DNA of 40,088 nucleotides. It comes from a virus. A program made the translations under genes and the position numbers. Shown here piece by piece: positions 15,356 through 23,623 of this stretch; positions within the stretch are counted from its first letter, which is position 1; the number at the start of each line of letters is the position of its first letter. The stretch lies in IMG/VR virus record IMGVR_UViG_3300025873_000008, positions 1 to 40,088 of that record; one strand, 5' to 3'. The notes beneath the pieces are model-generated. The model was not told the origin of the DNA. It saw only the letters and a list, made by a program, of their open reading frames with translations, and searched no databases.

Positions 15356-17234
15356 TTTACTTAGACAGATAGATTGTAAGATAGCAGAGCTTGCTAACGG
15401 TGCATACAATAATGTTGTATTCATGTTAGGTGAATGTGTTCCTGCTGCTTCAATTGTTCAGTTACTAGCATATAAACGTATATTAACGTTTAAATACTGC
15501 AATCCCCATTATGGAGGATCTTTGTCTGTTAATGATATTGCTGGTAAAATTATCCGTTTAACATCTGGATGTGTTCCTAAATGTAACGAACCTACGGTAT
15601 GTGAAATAACAACATGCCCTATACCTATAGTACCAAACCCAACAACTACAACAACTACTACTTCTCCAATAATTTGTGACTTTAGTGGAAATATAATTTG
15701 TATTCCACCAACAACCACTACAACTACTACTACTATATTACCAGATTGTAGAGTTGAAGGATGTTTCCAAGTTAGAGAGATTCCACCTCCACCTCAGTGT
15801 GATACACCTTTTAATACAAATTTACCAGAAGGTTTCCCTGATGGTATAACAGGTAACGGTACAAAAGTATTATCTAATGGTGTTCAATTAACTACAACTT
15901 ATACAGGACCAACAATATCACCTACTTTATTAACAGATCCTGGAACAGAAGAATTGTGTGATGGAGTATTAGTTAATACATATAATGATACTGATAAGAC
16001 TCAGTTCCCTCTAGTAATAGGAGGATCTATAGTTTTAGAATTTGATCCACCTGTAGTTTCTGTAGCACTTGTTAGTACTGGATATGGATATAGTAGTTTC
16101 TTAGGTGAGACAGAAACTGTAACTGTAACATCTTTAGATCCTATTGTAGGTGAAACATTACTTAGCTGTAGCTTAAATGAAGCCACTGCTACTTATGAAA
16201 CAACTCAAGTTAATGAAAATCAAATTAACTTAACAGGTGTACAAATTAGTCCAAGTTTACAAAGTGGAATTACTGTTATTACACCAGAAGCAGGAGGTAT
16301 CTCTAGATTAGTATTAACTAACAATACAAGTCTTCCATTAGCTGGTGTAGTCTTTGATTTATATGCATGTGGTGGAGTTGCTCCAACAACTACAACTACT
16401 ACAACTGCCACTCCAGAAGACACTCCATGTACAGATGGATTGGATGTAGCATTTGTATTTGATTATACAGCATCAATGTATCCTATAGTTGAAAATGTAA
16501 AAGCAGGAATAGCAGGTATTGTAAATGCTATTTCTACTCAGTCAGGTGCTGGTGGATATAGATTATCTTTAGTAACTGCTGATGAGTATCAGAACAGCAA
16601 CTCTCTTTATCAAAATTGTGCAGATTACATAAATTTAGATTCTAGTCAAAAAATTATAAATGGTCCTACTCCAAGTGTAAATCCAGATTTTGTTTCATAT
16701 GATCTCTATCAAGTTATTACTGCTTGGGAAACCTTTAGTGACAATAATCAAGCAACCTTTAATCAACAACTTCAAAAATTAAATGGAGGAGCTGGAACTG
16801 GAGATGGTTGTGTTCGAATGGGTAATGGCGTTCTGGCTGCTGAACCTAGTGACTATGCAGCTAAATTAGTCACAGAATCAAATTTTGGAGGAGCATTTAG
16901 ACCAAATGTTGCAAAATATGTTATTATATTAACTGACCAATTTCCAGGAAGCACTAGAGATTTCTTTGACGTAGTTACTTGGCAAGGTATACAAAGTATG
17001 ATTACATATGCTCAGGCAAATGGAATTAAATATTTTGTTTTAGGTGAAGGTGTAGATCTAGTAGGAGGAAGTCCTTGTTGTTCTTCAGCTACTGTAGATG
17101 GCATATATCCATGGAGAGAATTAGCAGAACAAACTGGTGGAAGTTGGAGCAATGATGCAAGTTCACAAGAAATACAACAGCAGATAGTAGCTGGATGTAA
17201 TCCAACCACAACCACAACCACAAATCAAAACTAA
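15306..17234 (+). CDS. Virion protein with von Willebrand A domain
   Basis: 642-aa modular protein. (1) Residues 1-105: Cys-rich helical domain (TNCQDCHKIPDLLRQIDCKIAELANG). (2) Poly-Thr linkers around 115 and 138 flanking the small motif CDFSGNIIC. (3) Residues about 170-358: beta domain starting EGFPDGITGNGTK, duplicated in the next gene. (4) Thr linker. (5) vWA domain at about 380-635: AFVFDYTASM is a MIDAS variant (Asp386, Thr388, Ser390), and IILTDQFPG (Asp544) gives the later Asp. It ends with a Thr linker. vWA domains bind proteins through a divalent metal. In a phage tail cassette this suggests an adhesin or structural organiser. MIDAS-type metal binding is likely but unproven. Confidence 0.75.
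   Translation: MLTPRLTNCQDCHKIPDLLRQIDCKIAELANGAYNNVVFMLGECVPAASIVQLLAYKRILTFKYCNPHYGGSLSVNDIAGKIIRLTSGCVPKCNEPTVCEITTCPIPIVPNPTTTTTTTSPIICDFSGNIICIPPTTTTTTTTILPDCRVEGCFQVREIPPPPQCDTPFNTNLPEGFPDGITGNGTKVLSNGVQLTTTYTGPTISPTLLTDPGTEELCDGVLVNTYNDTDKTQFPLVIGGSIVLEFDPPVVSVALVSTGYGYSSFLGETETVTVTSLDPIVGETLLSCSLNEATATYETTQVNENQINLTGVQISPSLQSGITVITPEAGGISRLVLTNNTSLPLAGVVFDLYACGGVAPTTTTTTTATPEDTPCTDGLDVAFVFDYTASMYPIVENVKAGIAGIVNAISTQSGAGGYRLSLVTADEYQNSNSLYQNCADYINLDSSQKIINGPTPSVNPDFVSYDLYQVITAWETFSDNNQATFNQQLQKLNGGAGTGDGCVRMGNGVLAAEPSDYAAKLVTESNFGGAFRPNVAKYVIILTDQFPGSTRDFFDVVTWQGIQSMITYAQANGIKYFVLGEGVDLVGGSPCCSSATVDGIYPWRELAEQTGGSWSNDASSQEIQQQIVAGCNPTTTTTTNQN
15822..16380 (+). repeat. Duplicated beta domain, copy 1
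   Basis: Protein-level duplicate of 17793-18366. Both copies share EGFP..(I/V)TGNGTK.LSNGV.LTTT, then a (E/D)LCDG motif, LEFDPP / MEFDPP, an aromatic GYGYS / AWGYS turn, a YETTQV / YETIQI strand and a final LTN strand. DNA identity is partial, so the duplication is not recent. Confidence 0.85.
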
Positions 17235-17243
17235 GTAAAGAAG

Positions 17244-20200
17244 ATGATAATATTTATAACATTAAGTTTCGCAGGTGCAGAGTCAGGTCCTTTTGATCTG
17301 TACTCTGATGTTGATGGTTTCACTACACCATTTGCACAAAATGTAAGCAAGGCTGACCTTTTATTAGGTTATGAAGTCGTAGCTCCTGATGGAACAACAA
17401 CTGTTAGATTGTTAGATTTAGGTGCAGATTGTGCACCCTTTACAACAGATATATACAACTGTGCTACACCAAATTGTGATTTCTCTGGAGAGATTAATTG
17501 TATAATACCAGACTGTAACTTTAGTGGAACAATTGTTTGCCCTGCGCCAGAAACTACAACTACCACTACTACTGGATATCCAGGATTCTCACCATGTACT
17601 TGGTCAACTTATGGAGGTAACCCTGGAGAAATAGCTGTATACGACTTCAATACTAACTCATCAACTGTGGTGTTAGTGCCTAATGATTTTACAATCACTT
17701 CAGGAATAAATAGACCTATCTGTTCTACATCAAGTAAGTTATGGTTAGCTAGCTATCCTGCATCTTCTGCAGCTTGTGGTAATATTGATATAACTAATCC
17801 AGAAGGTTTTCCTAATGCTGTAACAGGAAATGGAACAAAAACATTATCTAATGGTGTAGTGTTAACTACAACATTTAATGGTCCTGATCCAATATATGAT
17901 TCAACACCAGGAACTTTTGACCTATGTGATGGATTTTACATAAATCAGACAAATACTAGTACAAGTGCAAGTTTCGCATTAAAAGTTAATGGAGAATTGA
18001 CTATGGAGTTTGATCCTCCTATAAACTGTATTCAATTTATATCTAGTGCATGGGGCTATAGTGGAGATCCAAGAACAGAAGGTGATATAGAGATTGTATC
18101 TGTAACCAGTGATTCTCCTATTAGAGGTGAGCAGATTATACAATGTGTTAGAGGTGATGATGAGCAAGACATTCCTACATACGAAACAATACAGATAAGT
18201 CCAAATCAAGTTAACATGCAAGCTTATCAGGAGTCTGGAAATGGGTCTTTTCAAGTTGGATCAACTAAAATTACAGCAGAAAACAATGGTATTTCAAAAT
18301 TAGCACTTACTAATATATCTCCAACAGATGTGAGGGGAGTAATTATTGATTTCTATGTAGGTGATTTCAATGTAAATAATGCTAGACCACCTGAACTTCA
18401 ATATATTAGAGAATGGGATATAGATACATCTGGTCCTACACCAACTCTATCTTTTGTTAGAGAAATATCTATTGATGTAGATAATCTATCTAGCAGAGGT
18501 ATATGGGGAAGTGAAATAACTGCAATAGCTACAACTGCTGATAATAATACGTTACTTGCAGGATTTGGTGCAAGAGATGATGGTGAAGCTAGTATGGGTG
18601 TTTACTCATGGGATATTTCTACATCTGGTAACATTCTACTAAATGAAAATAATAAAATAGATAAAGCAACTGTAAGTTTTGGTAATACGTATGGAATTAC
18701 AACAGAGCTTACAGGAATGTTTATTACTAATGATGACAATGTTATTCTTTCTGGTAGATACTATGAAAATGAATCACCTAATAATGCATCAAACCGTGTA
18801 AGACAATATGAAGGGTTAGACTTAAGTTCTTGGACATCATCATCACCTGTTATTAATTTACAACAGCGTGGTGTTCCTGAATTTACCAATGCGTGGACTA
18901 GTACAAGTAAAGCTATGCCTGTATGGGGTGTAAATGGATTATTACAGGTAATTCAACCAGAAACACTTCAAGTATATAACATTGATCAAACAGGACCATA
19001 CAATGCTACACTGTCAGGTACAGTGGCTGATGATACTGTTTGGATACATACATCAACTGGTTGTGCAAATGTTAATATTCAGTATGATGATTGTGAAGGA
19101 GCTACATGGATACCTGCATTAACTGAACAAAATGATGAAGGTGAGTGGGTGTATATAGGACCTGCTACTTTTACTTATTCAGGAATTCAGGTTACAGCTA
19201 GTGCTACTCAAAGTAATATGCAACTGAGGTCAGGAGATACTGTAGGAGGTATACCACAAGAAGGATGTAGTGGAATATCTAATCCACCTGCAAATAATGT
19301 ATTGAGAAGTATTAGAGGTTTTGATTTTACTATTACACTAACTTTTTCACAACCTGTTAATAATATTCCTATTAGAGCTGCTGTACTTAACTCTCAACCT
19401 GACTTAAGTGGTGGAGATGTTTATACGTTTGATACAAATACAGGAACACCTGATGTATCAATAAGTGTTGGATGTAATGTTCAAGTTCAAGGAAACACAA
19501 TAGGTGGAGGTGTACCAGATTATGATACAGAAGGTGATGGAGAATTTATTATAAGCTCTAGCACACCTTTTACAATTTTAACTATATCTGGTGATGCACC
19601 AACTGGAGGACCACTATTACTAGGTTGTCTAGATGTTGAAACTACTACTTGTACGTGGGCACGCCCTGCAAGAGGAACGAGTGGCGTTGATTCATTTTAT
19701 CGCTATAATCCACTTTCTAACCAATATCAATTTGTTGATCTTCCAGACAGTTTTGGTGCACCTCCAGAGAATATAATAGGCTCAGGTAGTTCACAAAATA
19801 TTATGTTCCAATATTTAACAAATAGTTCACTCGAAAAACTTAGTATAAAGAGATGGAACCTAAGCGACTTGTCTATTGTTGAAACCTCAGATCCTAACAA
19901 TGTAATAGATATAAGTTGGCCAGCTGATGAATATTTTCTAGCTTCAATAGTTTGTGTAGTGGATGATAATACTCTTCTGCTTAATTCTATTAATATAAAT
20001 AACAATCCAGGTACTGGTAAAATATATAAACTAGTAATAAATGAAGATGGTTCATATACATTGACCTTTTTATTTACTTTAGGAAGTGATAGATCTTATT
20101 GGGCATCTCCGATATTTTCAAATAATAAAATAATATATCAGAGAATGGATACTCAAGATGTTGCTGATCCACTTTATATAGTTCAAAGGGATTACACCAC

Positions 20201-20579
20201 CTTAGATATAGAACTTGAAATAAATATAACAGACATACAGATTGCAGGAACATCACCAGATGGATACTTTATCCAGACAAGTGCGCAATGGATGTTTGTT
20301 TATGAAGGTAAAATGTATATACTTGTAAGTGGTATTAAGTTATATGAAATAGATACAAATTTCCCTTACAATACTACATTAATAAATGACAACACAGCAT
20401 TCTTTGGCCCAGGAGAGTTTAATAATCAATATTTAAGAACTTGGAGTAATGCAGGTGAGTGTAATGGAAATTTATCTTTTATTCCATCAACAAGCCCAAC
20501 TACCACTACCACTACTACTGTTGACCCATCAGGACCTAGTACAATATGGATAAAGTTTGATCCTATAACACCAGCATAG
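17244..20579 (+). CDS. Large modular adhesin-like tail protein, 1111 aa
   Basis: Domains in order: FDLYSD-type module (residues 1-72); two short CxFSGxIxC motifs (about 76-100); poly-Thr linker; start of a propeller-like repeat region (about 112-170); the EGFP-type beta domain (about 180-374), which duplicates the one in the vWA protein; continuation of the propeller-like repeats (about 376-620, DISTSG / DLSSW / VYNIDQTG blades); a diverged beta domain (about 630-805); a second propeller-like region beginning CTWARP (about 808-1085); poly-Thr linker; short end. No catalytic motif. This reads as a receptor-binding or surface-display protein. The stop is TAG, followed two codons later by TAA. 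Beta-propeller is inferred from repeated short strand patterns and needs structure prediction. Confidence 0.65.
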   Translation: MIIFITLSFAGAESGPFDLYSDVDGFTTPFAQNVSKADLLLGYEVVAPDGTTTVRLLDLGADCAPFTTDIYNCATPNCDFSGEINCIIPDCNFSGTIVCPAPETTTTTTTGYPGFSPCTWSTYGGNPGEIAVYDFNTNSSTVVLVPNDFTITSGINRPICSTSSKLWLASYPASSAACGNIDITNPEGFPNAVTGNGTKTLSNGVVLTTTFNGPDPIYDSTPGTFDLCDGFYINQTNTSTSASFALKVNGELTMEFDPPINCIQFISSAWGYSGDPRTEGDIEIVSVTSDSPIRGEQIIQCVRGDDEQDIPTYETIQISPNQVNMQAYQESGNGSFQVGSTKITAENNGISKLALTNISPTDVRGVIIDFYVGDFNVNNARPPELQYIREWDIDTSGPTPTLSFVREISIDVDNLSSRGIWGSEITAIATTADNNTLLAGFGARDDGEASMGVYSWDISTSGNILLNENNKIDKATVSFGNTYGITTELTGMFITNDDNVILSGRYYENESPNNASNRVRQYEGLDLSSWTSSSPVINLQQRGVPEFTNAWTSTSKAMPVWGVNGLLQVIQPETLQVYNIDQTGPYNATLSGTVADDTVWIHTSTGCANVNIQYDDCEGATWIPALTEQNDEGEWVYIGPATFTYSGIQVTASATQSNMQLRSGDTVGGIPQEGCSGISNPPANNVLRSIRGFDFTITLTFSQPVNNIPIRAAVLNSQPDLSGGDVYTFDTNTGTPDVSISVGCNVQVQGNTIGGGVPDYDTEGDGEFIISSSTPFTILTISGDAPTGGPLLLGCLDVETTTCTWARPARGTSGVDSFYRYNPLSNQYQFVDLPDSFGAPPENIIGSGSSQNIMFQYLTNSSLEKLSIKRWNLSDLSIVETSDPNNVIDISWPADEYFLASIVCVVDDNTLLLNSININNNPGTGKIYKLVINEDGSYTLTFLFTLGSDRSYWASPIFSNNKIIYQRMDTQDVADPLYIVQRDYTTLDIELEINITDIQIAGTSPDGYFIQTSAQWMFVYEGKMYILVSGIKLYEIDTNFPYNTTLINDNTAFFGPGEFNNQYLRTWSNAGECNGNLSFIPSTSPTTTTTTTVDPSGPSTIWIKFDPITPA
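17793..18366 (+). repeat. Duplicated beta domain, copy 2
   Basis: Homologous at protein level to 15822-16380 but embedded inside a propeller-like region rather than next to a vWA domain. Starts PEGFPNAVTGNGTK and ends with IIDFYVGD, matching VVFDLYACG of copy 1. Confidence 0.85.
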
Positions 20580-20588
20580 ATATAAATT

Positions 20589-21911
20589 ATGAAAGTAACA
20601 CAAAAAATAAAAGATAAATTAAGAGAGGTTCGCAGATCAAATCCAGGTCTTACTTCTGTGTGGTATGGTTATAAATCATCTAATGGAGTTAGTACAGGAG
20701 AGTTAAGTGTTGTATGTGGTGTTGAAAAGAAAAAACCTCTTTCAGAATTGTCTGATGATGAGATTATACCAACTGAAGTGAAAGTTGGAAGTCAGTCTAT
20801 TAAAACAGATATTGTGGAAATAGGTAAACCAGAGCTACTAGGTACTTGTAATTCTGCATGTGGTCAAAACGCAGGATCAGCATCAATACCTAACAGATCA
20901 TATACAAGACCTGTTAAAGGTGGTATATCTATAAGTAGTAACAATACTAACACAAGTGTAGGTACATTTGGATTAGTTGTAAAAGATGTTGCTACAGGAG
21001 CAATATTAGGACTCAGTAATAATCATGTTACAATTGCAGATGCATTTTATACAGACTCTAGAGATTTATCTGGAGTGATACAAAATGATTATGATCCAAC
21101 AAATAACATATATCAAGGAACTGAAGGAACTGTTGCTGGAGGAAGTTGGGCAGAATACTTCACCTCAGCAAATATAATTGGAAGAGGTGTGAGATATGTT
21201 CCTGTTCACCCACAGAGTTCAGGATTAGTAAATAATGTAGATGCTGCATTATTCTCATTAAAATCTAATGTTATAAGTCTTTTTGAAAGTTGGAAGCAAG
21301 TAGGACTAGATTCAGTTATAACAAGTAATCTACCTTTTGCTACAACTTCGGAAATAGATAATGCTCTTACAAGTAATCCAGAATTATATAGTTCAGGAAG
21401 AACAACAGGTCCTAAAGGTGGAGCTAGTTGCCCCATGAGAATTTTTACAACAACAGGAGGATTTCCTATTTCATATAAAAGACAAGGAGTATCTACTCTT
21501 ATTGAAATGGAAGATATTATAGGATATTTTAAACCTACTTTAGAAGATCCTACATCACAAGATCCAAGTGAGCTTTGTTGTAACCCAGTAAGGGGTGGAG
21601 ATTCAGGATCTGCTTTAATTGCTAATATAGGAGGAACTATAAAAGTAATTGGACTAGTTTTTGCTGGAGGTGGTTCATCATGTGACGGTGGACCTAATTC
21701 ATATCAAGTTGGATGGGCTTGTAGAATAGATGAAGTAGCTAACCAATTAGGAATTACTAGCCTTGATGCAGGTGATTTATTTACTGTTGTAAATGAAAAC
21801 TCAATAGAGTACGTAACTGAACTTGGAGGAAGTGATCAAATAAATAAAGAATGTGATGGAGCAACTTATTGGCAAGTTGGTCTAACAGATACATTAAATA
21901 ACCCTTGTTAA
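20589..21911 (+). CDS. Trypsin-like serine protease, virion-associated
   Basis: 440-aa protein with a chymotrypsin-type catalytic triad: His146 in LGLSNNHVT, Asp218 in NNVDAALFSL and Ser339 in GGDSGSAL, in the correct order, with an oxyanion-type GG before the DSG. The first 70 residues are basic and helical (KVTQKIKDKLREVRR), then a Cys pair, then a Ser/Thr-rich stretch. There is no signal peptide, and the gene lies between the adhesin and the tail-collar protein, so the enzyme is probably carried on the virion. It may process tail proteins or degrade host surface proteins. The Asp region fits trypsin-like domains of bacteria and phages rather than HK97-type prohead proteases. Substrate unknown. 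Confidence 0.8.
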   Translation: MKVTQKIKDKLREVRRSNPGLTSVWYGYKSSNGVSTGELSVVCGVEKKKPLSELSDDEIIPTEVKVGSQSIKTDIVEIGKPELLGTCNSACGQNAGSASIPNRSYTRPVKGGISISSNNTNTSVGTFGLVVKDVATGAILGLSNNHVTIADAFYTDSRDLSGVIQNDYDPTNNIYQGTEGTVAGGSWAEYFTSANIIGRGVRYVPVHPQSSGLVNNVDAALFSLKSNVISLFESWKQVGLDSVITSNLPFATTSEIDNALTSNPELYSSGRTTGPKGGASCPMRIFTTTGGFPISYKRQGVSTLIEMEDIIGYFKPTLEDPTSQDPSELCCNPVRGGDSGSALIANIGGTIKVIGLVFAGGGSSCDGGPNSYQVGWACRIDEVANQLGITSLDAGDLFTVVNENSIEYVTELGGSDQINKECDGATYWQVGLTDTLNNPC

Positions 21912-21924
21912 AATATAAAATACC

Positions 21925-23031
21925 ATGTCAAATAATTGCTCAAATTGCTATAACGGATGTACTGAGATAACCTCAGACAAATGCGTTAAATATACAGGGG
22001 TAGATGTCCCTGTTCTAGGAATAAAAAATGGAGACTCTCTATCTTATGTAGAGCAGTCATTAATAGGTTTTCTAACCTCATCGCTTGATGGTACAGGAAT
22101 ATTTCCTGTAATACCACAGACAGATATATGTCCAAGTTTACAAGCAGAACTAGACAATTGTAATCCCCTTTCATTAAATAACTACTTAACAGGAATCGTA
22201 AAGTTTTTATGTAGTTTAGAAGAACAAATTTCAGGAGGAGGAGGCTCAGGAGGAGATTCACAAGACTATGACCTAGATTGTATAGATTTACCAGTAGGTT
22301 CAGATCCAAGTGATACACAAGTAGTGCTACAATCTGTAATATACCAAGTTTGTACACTAGTTGATCAACTTAATGGTTTTATAAATTTTGTTGAAAACAC
22401 TTATGTTAGAATTTCAGATATAAATACGTATATTGAAAACTATATACAAAATGATCCAGGTCAACAACTTATTGCTAATAGAATGGTTCCTTATTCAATT
22501 GTTGCTGCTACTGGAGGTACTGCATTTCTTAATAACTTTGATGCTTCTGGAGCAGGTATAGGTGATTGGGTAAGTATATATTTATGTAATGGTGAAAATG
22601 GAACCCCTGATTTAAGAGGTAGAGTGCTAGTTGGAACTAGTGATGGAAGCATGAGTGGTGGACAAATGGACACAGCTGTAGATCCTGCTGAACCTGATAA
22701 CCCAACTTATACAATATCAACTCCAGTAGGTAGTAACGGTATAGTTTTGAGTCAAGGACAAATTCCTTCACATACACACGCTGTTACTATTGGACCATCA
22801 ACACCTACAATAACCCCTACAGGGTGGGCAGCAGGACCTTACATTGGTGATAGCATACCAGGTGGTGGAGGATTTGATGGTGGAAGTAATGCCTTTAGAC
22901 AAAGACAGTTTAATGCAGACCCTCTTCCTCCACATACACATACTGTTACTCTTAATCCTACAGGTGGTGGACAATCTCACGAGAACTATCAACCTGGACG
23001 TGGAGTATATTATATAATTTACATACCTTAA
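21925..23031 (+). CDS. Tail-collar receptor-binding fibre protein
   Basis: 368-aa protein. The N-terminus (CSNCYNGCTEITSDKCVKYTG...LGIKNGDSL) is an attachment motif that I recall from many Bacteroidota-phage fibres. The middle is a Gly/Ser linker and a helical part with predicted trimerisation (about 130-180). The C-terminal half is tail-collar-like: APYSIVAATGGT-type start, GRVLVG, DLRGR, and two HxH motifs (H283/H285 in SHTHAV; H337/H339 in PHTHTV), ending with GVYYIIYIP. HxH pairs in T4-type fibre tips bind metal in a trimer. The protein is probably the distal receptor-binding fibre or spike. Confidence 0.8.
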   Translation: MSNNCSNCYNGCTEITSDKCVKYTGVDVPVLGIKNGDSLSYVEQSLIGFLTSSLDGTGIFPVIPQTDICPSLQAELDNCNPLSLNNYLTGIVKFLCSLEEQISGGGGSGGDSQDYDLDCIDLPVGSDPSDTQVVLQSVIYQVCTLVDQLNGFINFVENTYVRISDINTYIENYIQNDPGQQLIANRMVPYSIVAATGGTAFLNNFDASGAGIGDWVSIYLCNGENGTPDLRGRVLVGTSDGSMSGGQMDTAVDPAEPDNPTYTISTPVGSNGIVLSQGQIPSHTHAVTIGPSTPTITPTGWAAGPYIGDSIPGGGGFDGGSNAFRQRQFNADPLPPHTHTVTLNPTGGGQSHENYQPGRGVYYIIYIP

Positions 23032-23042
23032 AACAAAATAAA

Positions 23043-23369
23043 ATGGCATACCTACCTGTAAACCCTTGCTGCACTGATGTAGTTTTAAATAACCCTTGTG
23101 GATGCACAAGTACATGTAATGAATGTACTAACTCCTGTGGAACAAATGGTACTGTATCGAGCACAGTTGTGTACGATGGTCCAACTCTTCCAGGATCTGG
23201 TGTGGAAGCTTGTGATACAATCAATGTAGCATTATCAAAAATAGACTCTGTTCTTGTCGAGTTAAAAAATCAAGTTGCAACTAACACTAGTGACATTGCT
23301 TCTATTAAAGAACAGATAATAAACATTAACTCACAAATAACAAACATTAATAATAACTGTTGTTCATAA
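23043..23369 (+). CDS. Coiled-coil fibre/trimerisation protein, 108 aa
   Basis: Begins with a Cys-rich head (NPCCTDVVLNNPCGCTSTC...). It continues with VVYDGPTLPGSGVEACDTI, a motif shared with Bacteroidota-phage fibre proteins, and ends in a heptad coiled coil (VALSKIDSVLVELKNQV; IKEQIININSQITNINNN) terminating in CC. A short trimeric stalk protein fits best. The stop overlaps the next start by one base. Confidence 0.65.
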   Translation: MAYLPVNPCCTDVVLNNPCGCTSTCNECTNSCGTNGTVSSTVVYDGPTLPGSGVEACDTINVALSKIDSVLVELKNQVATNTSDIASIKEQIININSQITNINNNCCS

Positions 23370-23620
23370 TGATGACCGTACTACTAACCATATCTCAAAT
23401 GGGATCTGATACCTTTGCATTTGACTTATACTCAGATGTAGATAATTTCACTACGCCTTTTGAAACAGATGTATCAGGCACTGACTTGTTAAATGGATAC
23501 ACTAGTTCTCTAGTTCCAGATTACACAAACATTGTACGAGTGCAGTCTATAGGCAAGTGCGTCAATTATTTGGATATAGTTTTAGAAAATATAACAACAA
23601 CAACAACTTTAATACCTTAA
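23369..23620 (+). CDS. FDLYSD-type module protein, stand-alone
   Basis: I start at ATG 23369, which overlaps the previous stop (TAATG); the longer frame would need TTG. The 83-aa protein is essentially one copy of the recurrent module: strand MTVLLTISQMG, then FDLYSDVDNFTTPFETDVSG, DLLNGY, and VRVQSIGKC, followed by a short strand and a poly-Thr end (ITTTTTLIP). There is no cargo domain after the Thr run. See the findings for the family. Confidence 0.75.
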   Translation: MMTVLLTISQMGSDTFAFDLYSDVDNFTTPFETDVSGTDLLNGYTSSLVPDYTNIVRVQSIGKCVNYLDIVLENITTTTTLIP

Positions 23621-23623
23621 ACC

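Noticed and set aside
20577-20585. Stop-codon recoding (TAG as amino acid), known in some crAss-like phages
   Set aside because: Long genes have no in-frame TAG or TGA; where TAG ends the 1111-aa gene, readthrough would add only one or two residues before TAA, and TGA clearly ends the HTH and HU-like genes.
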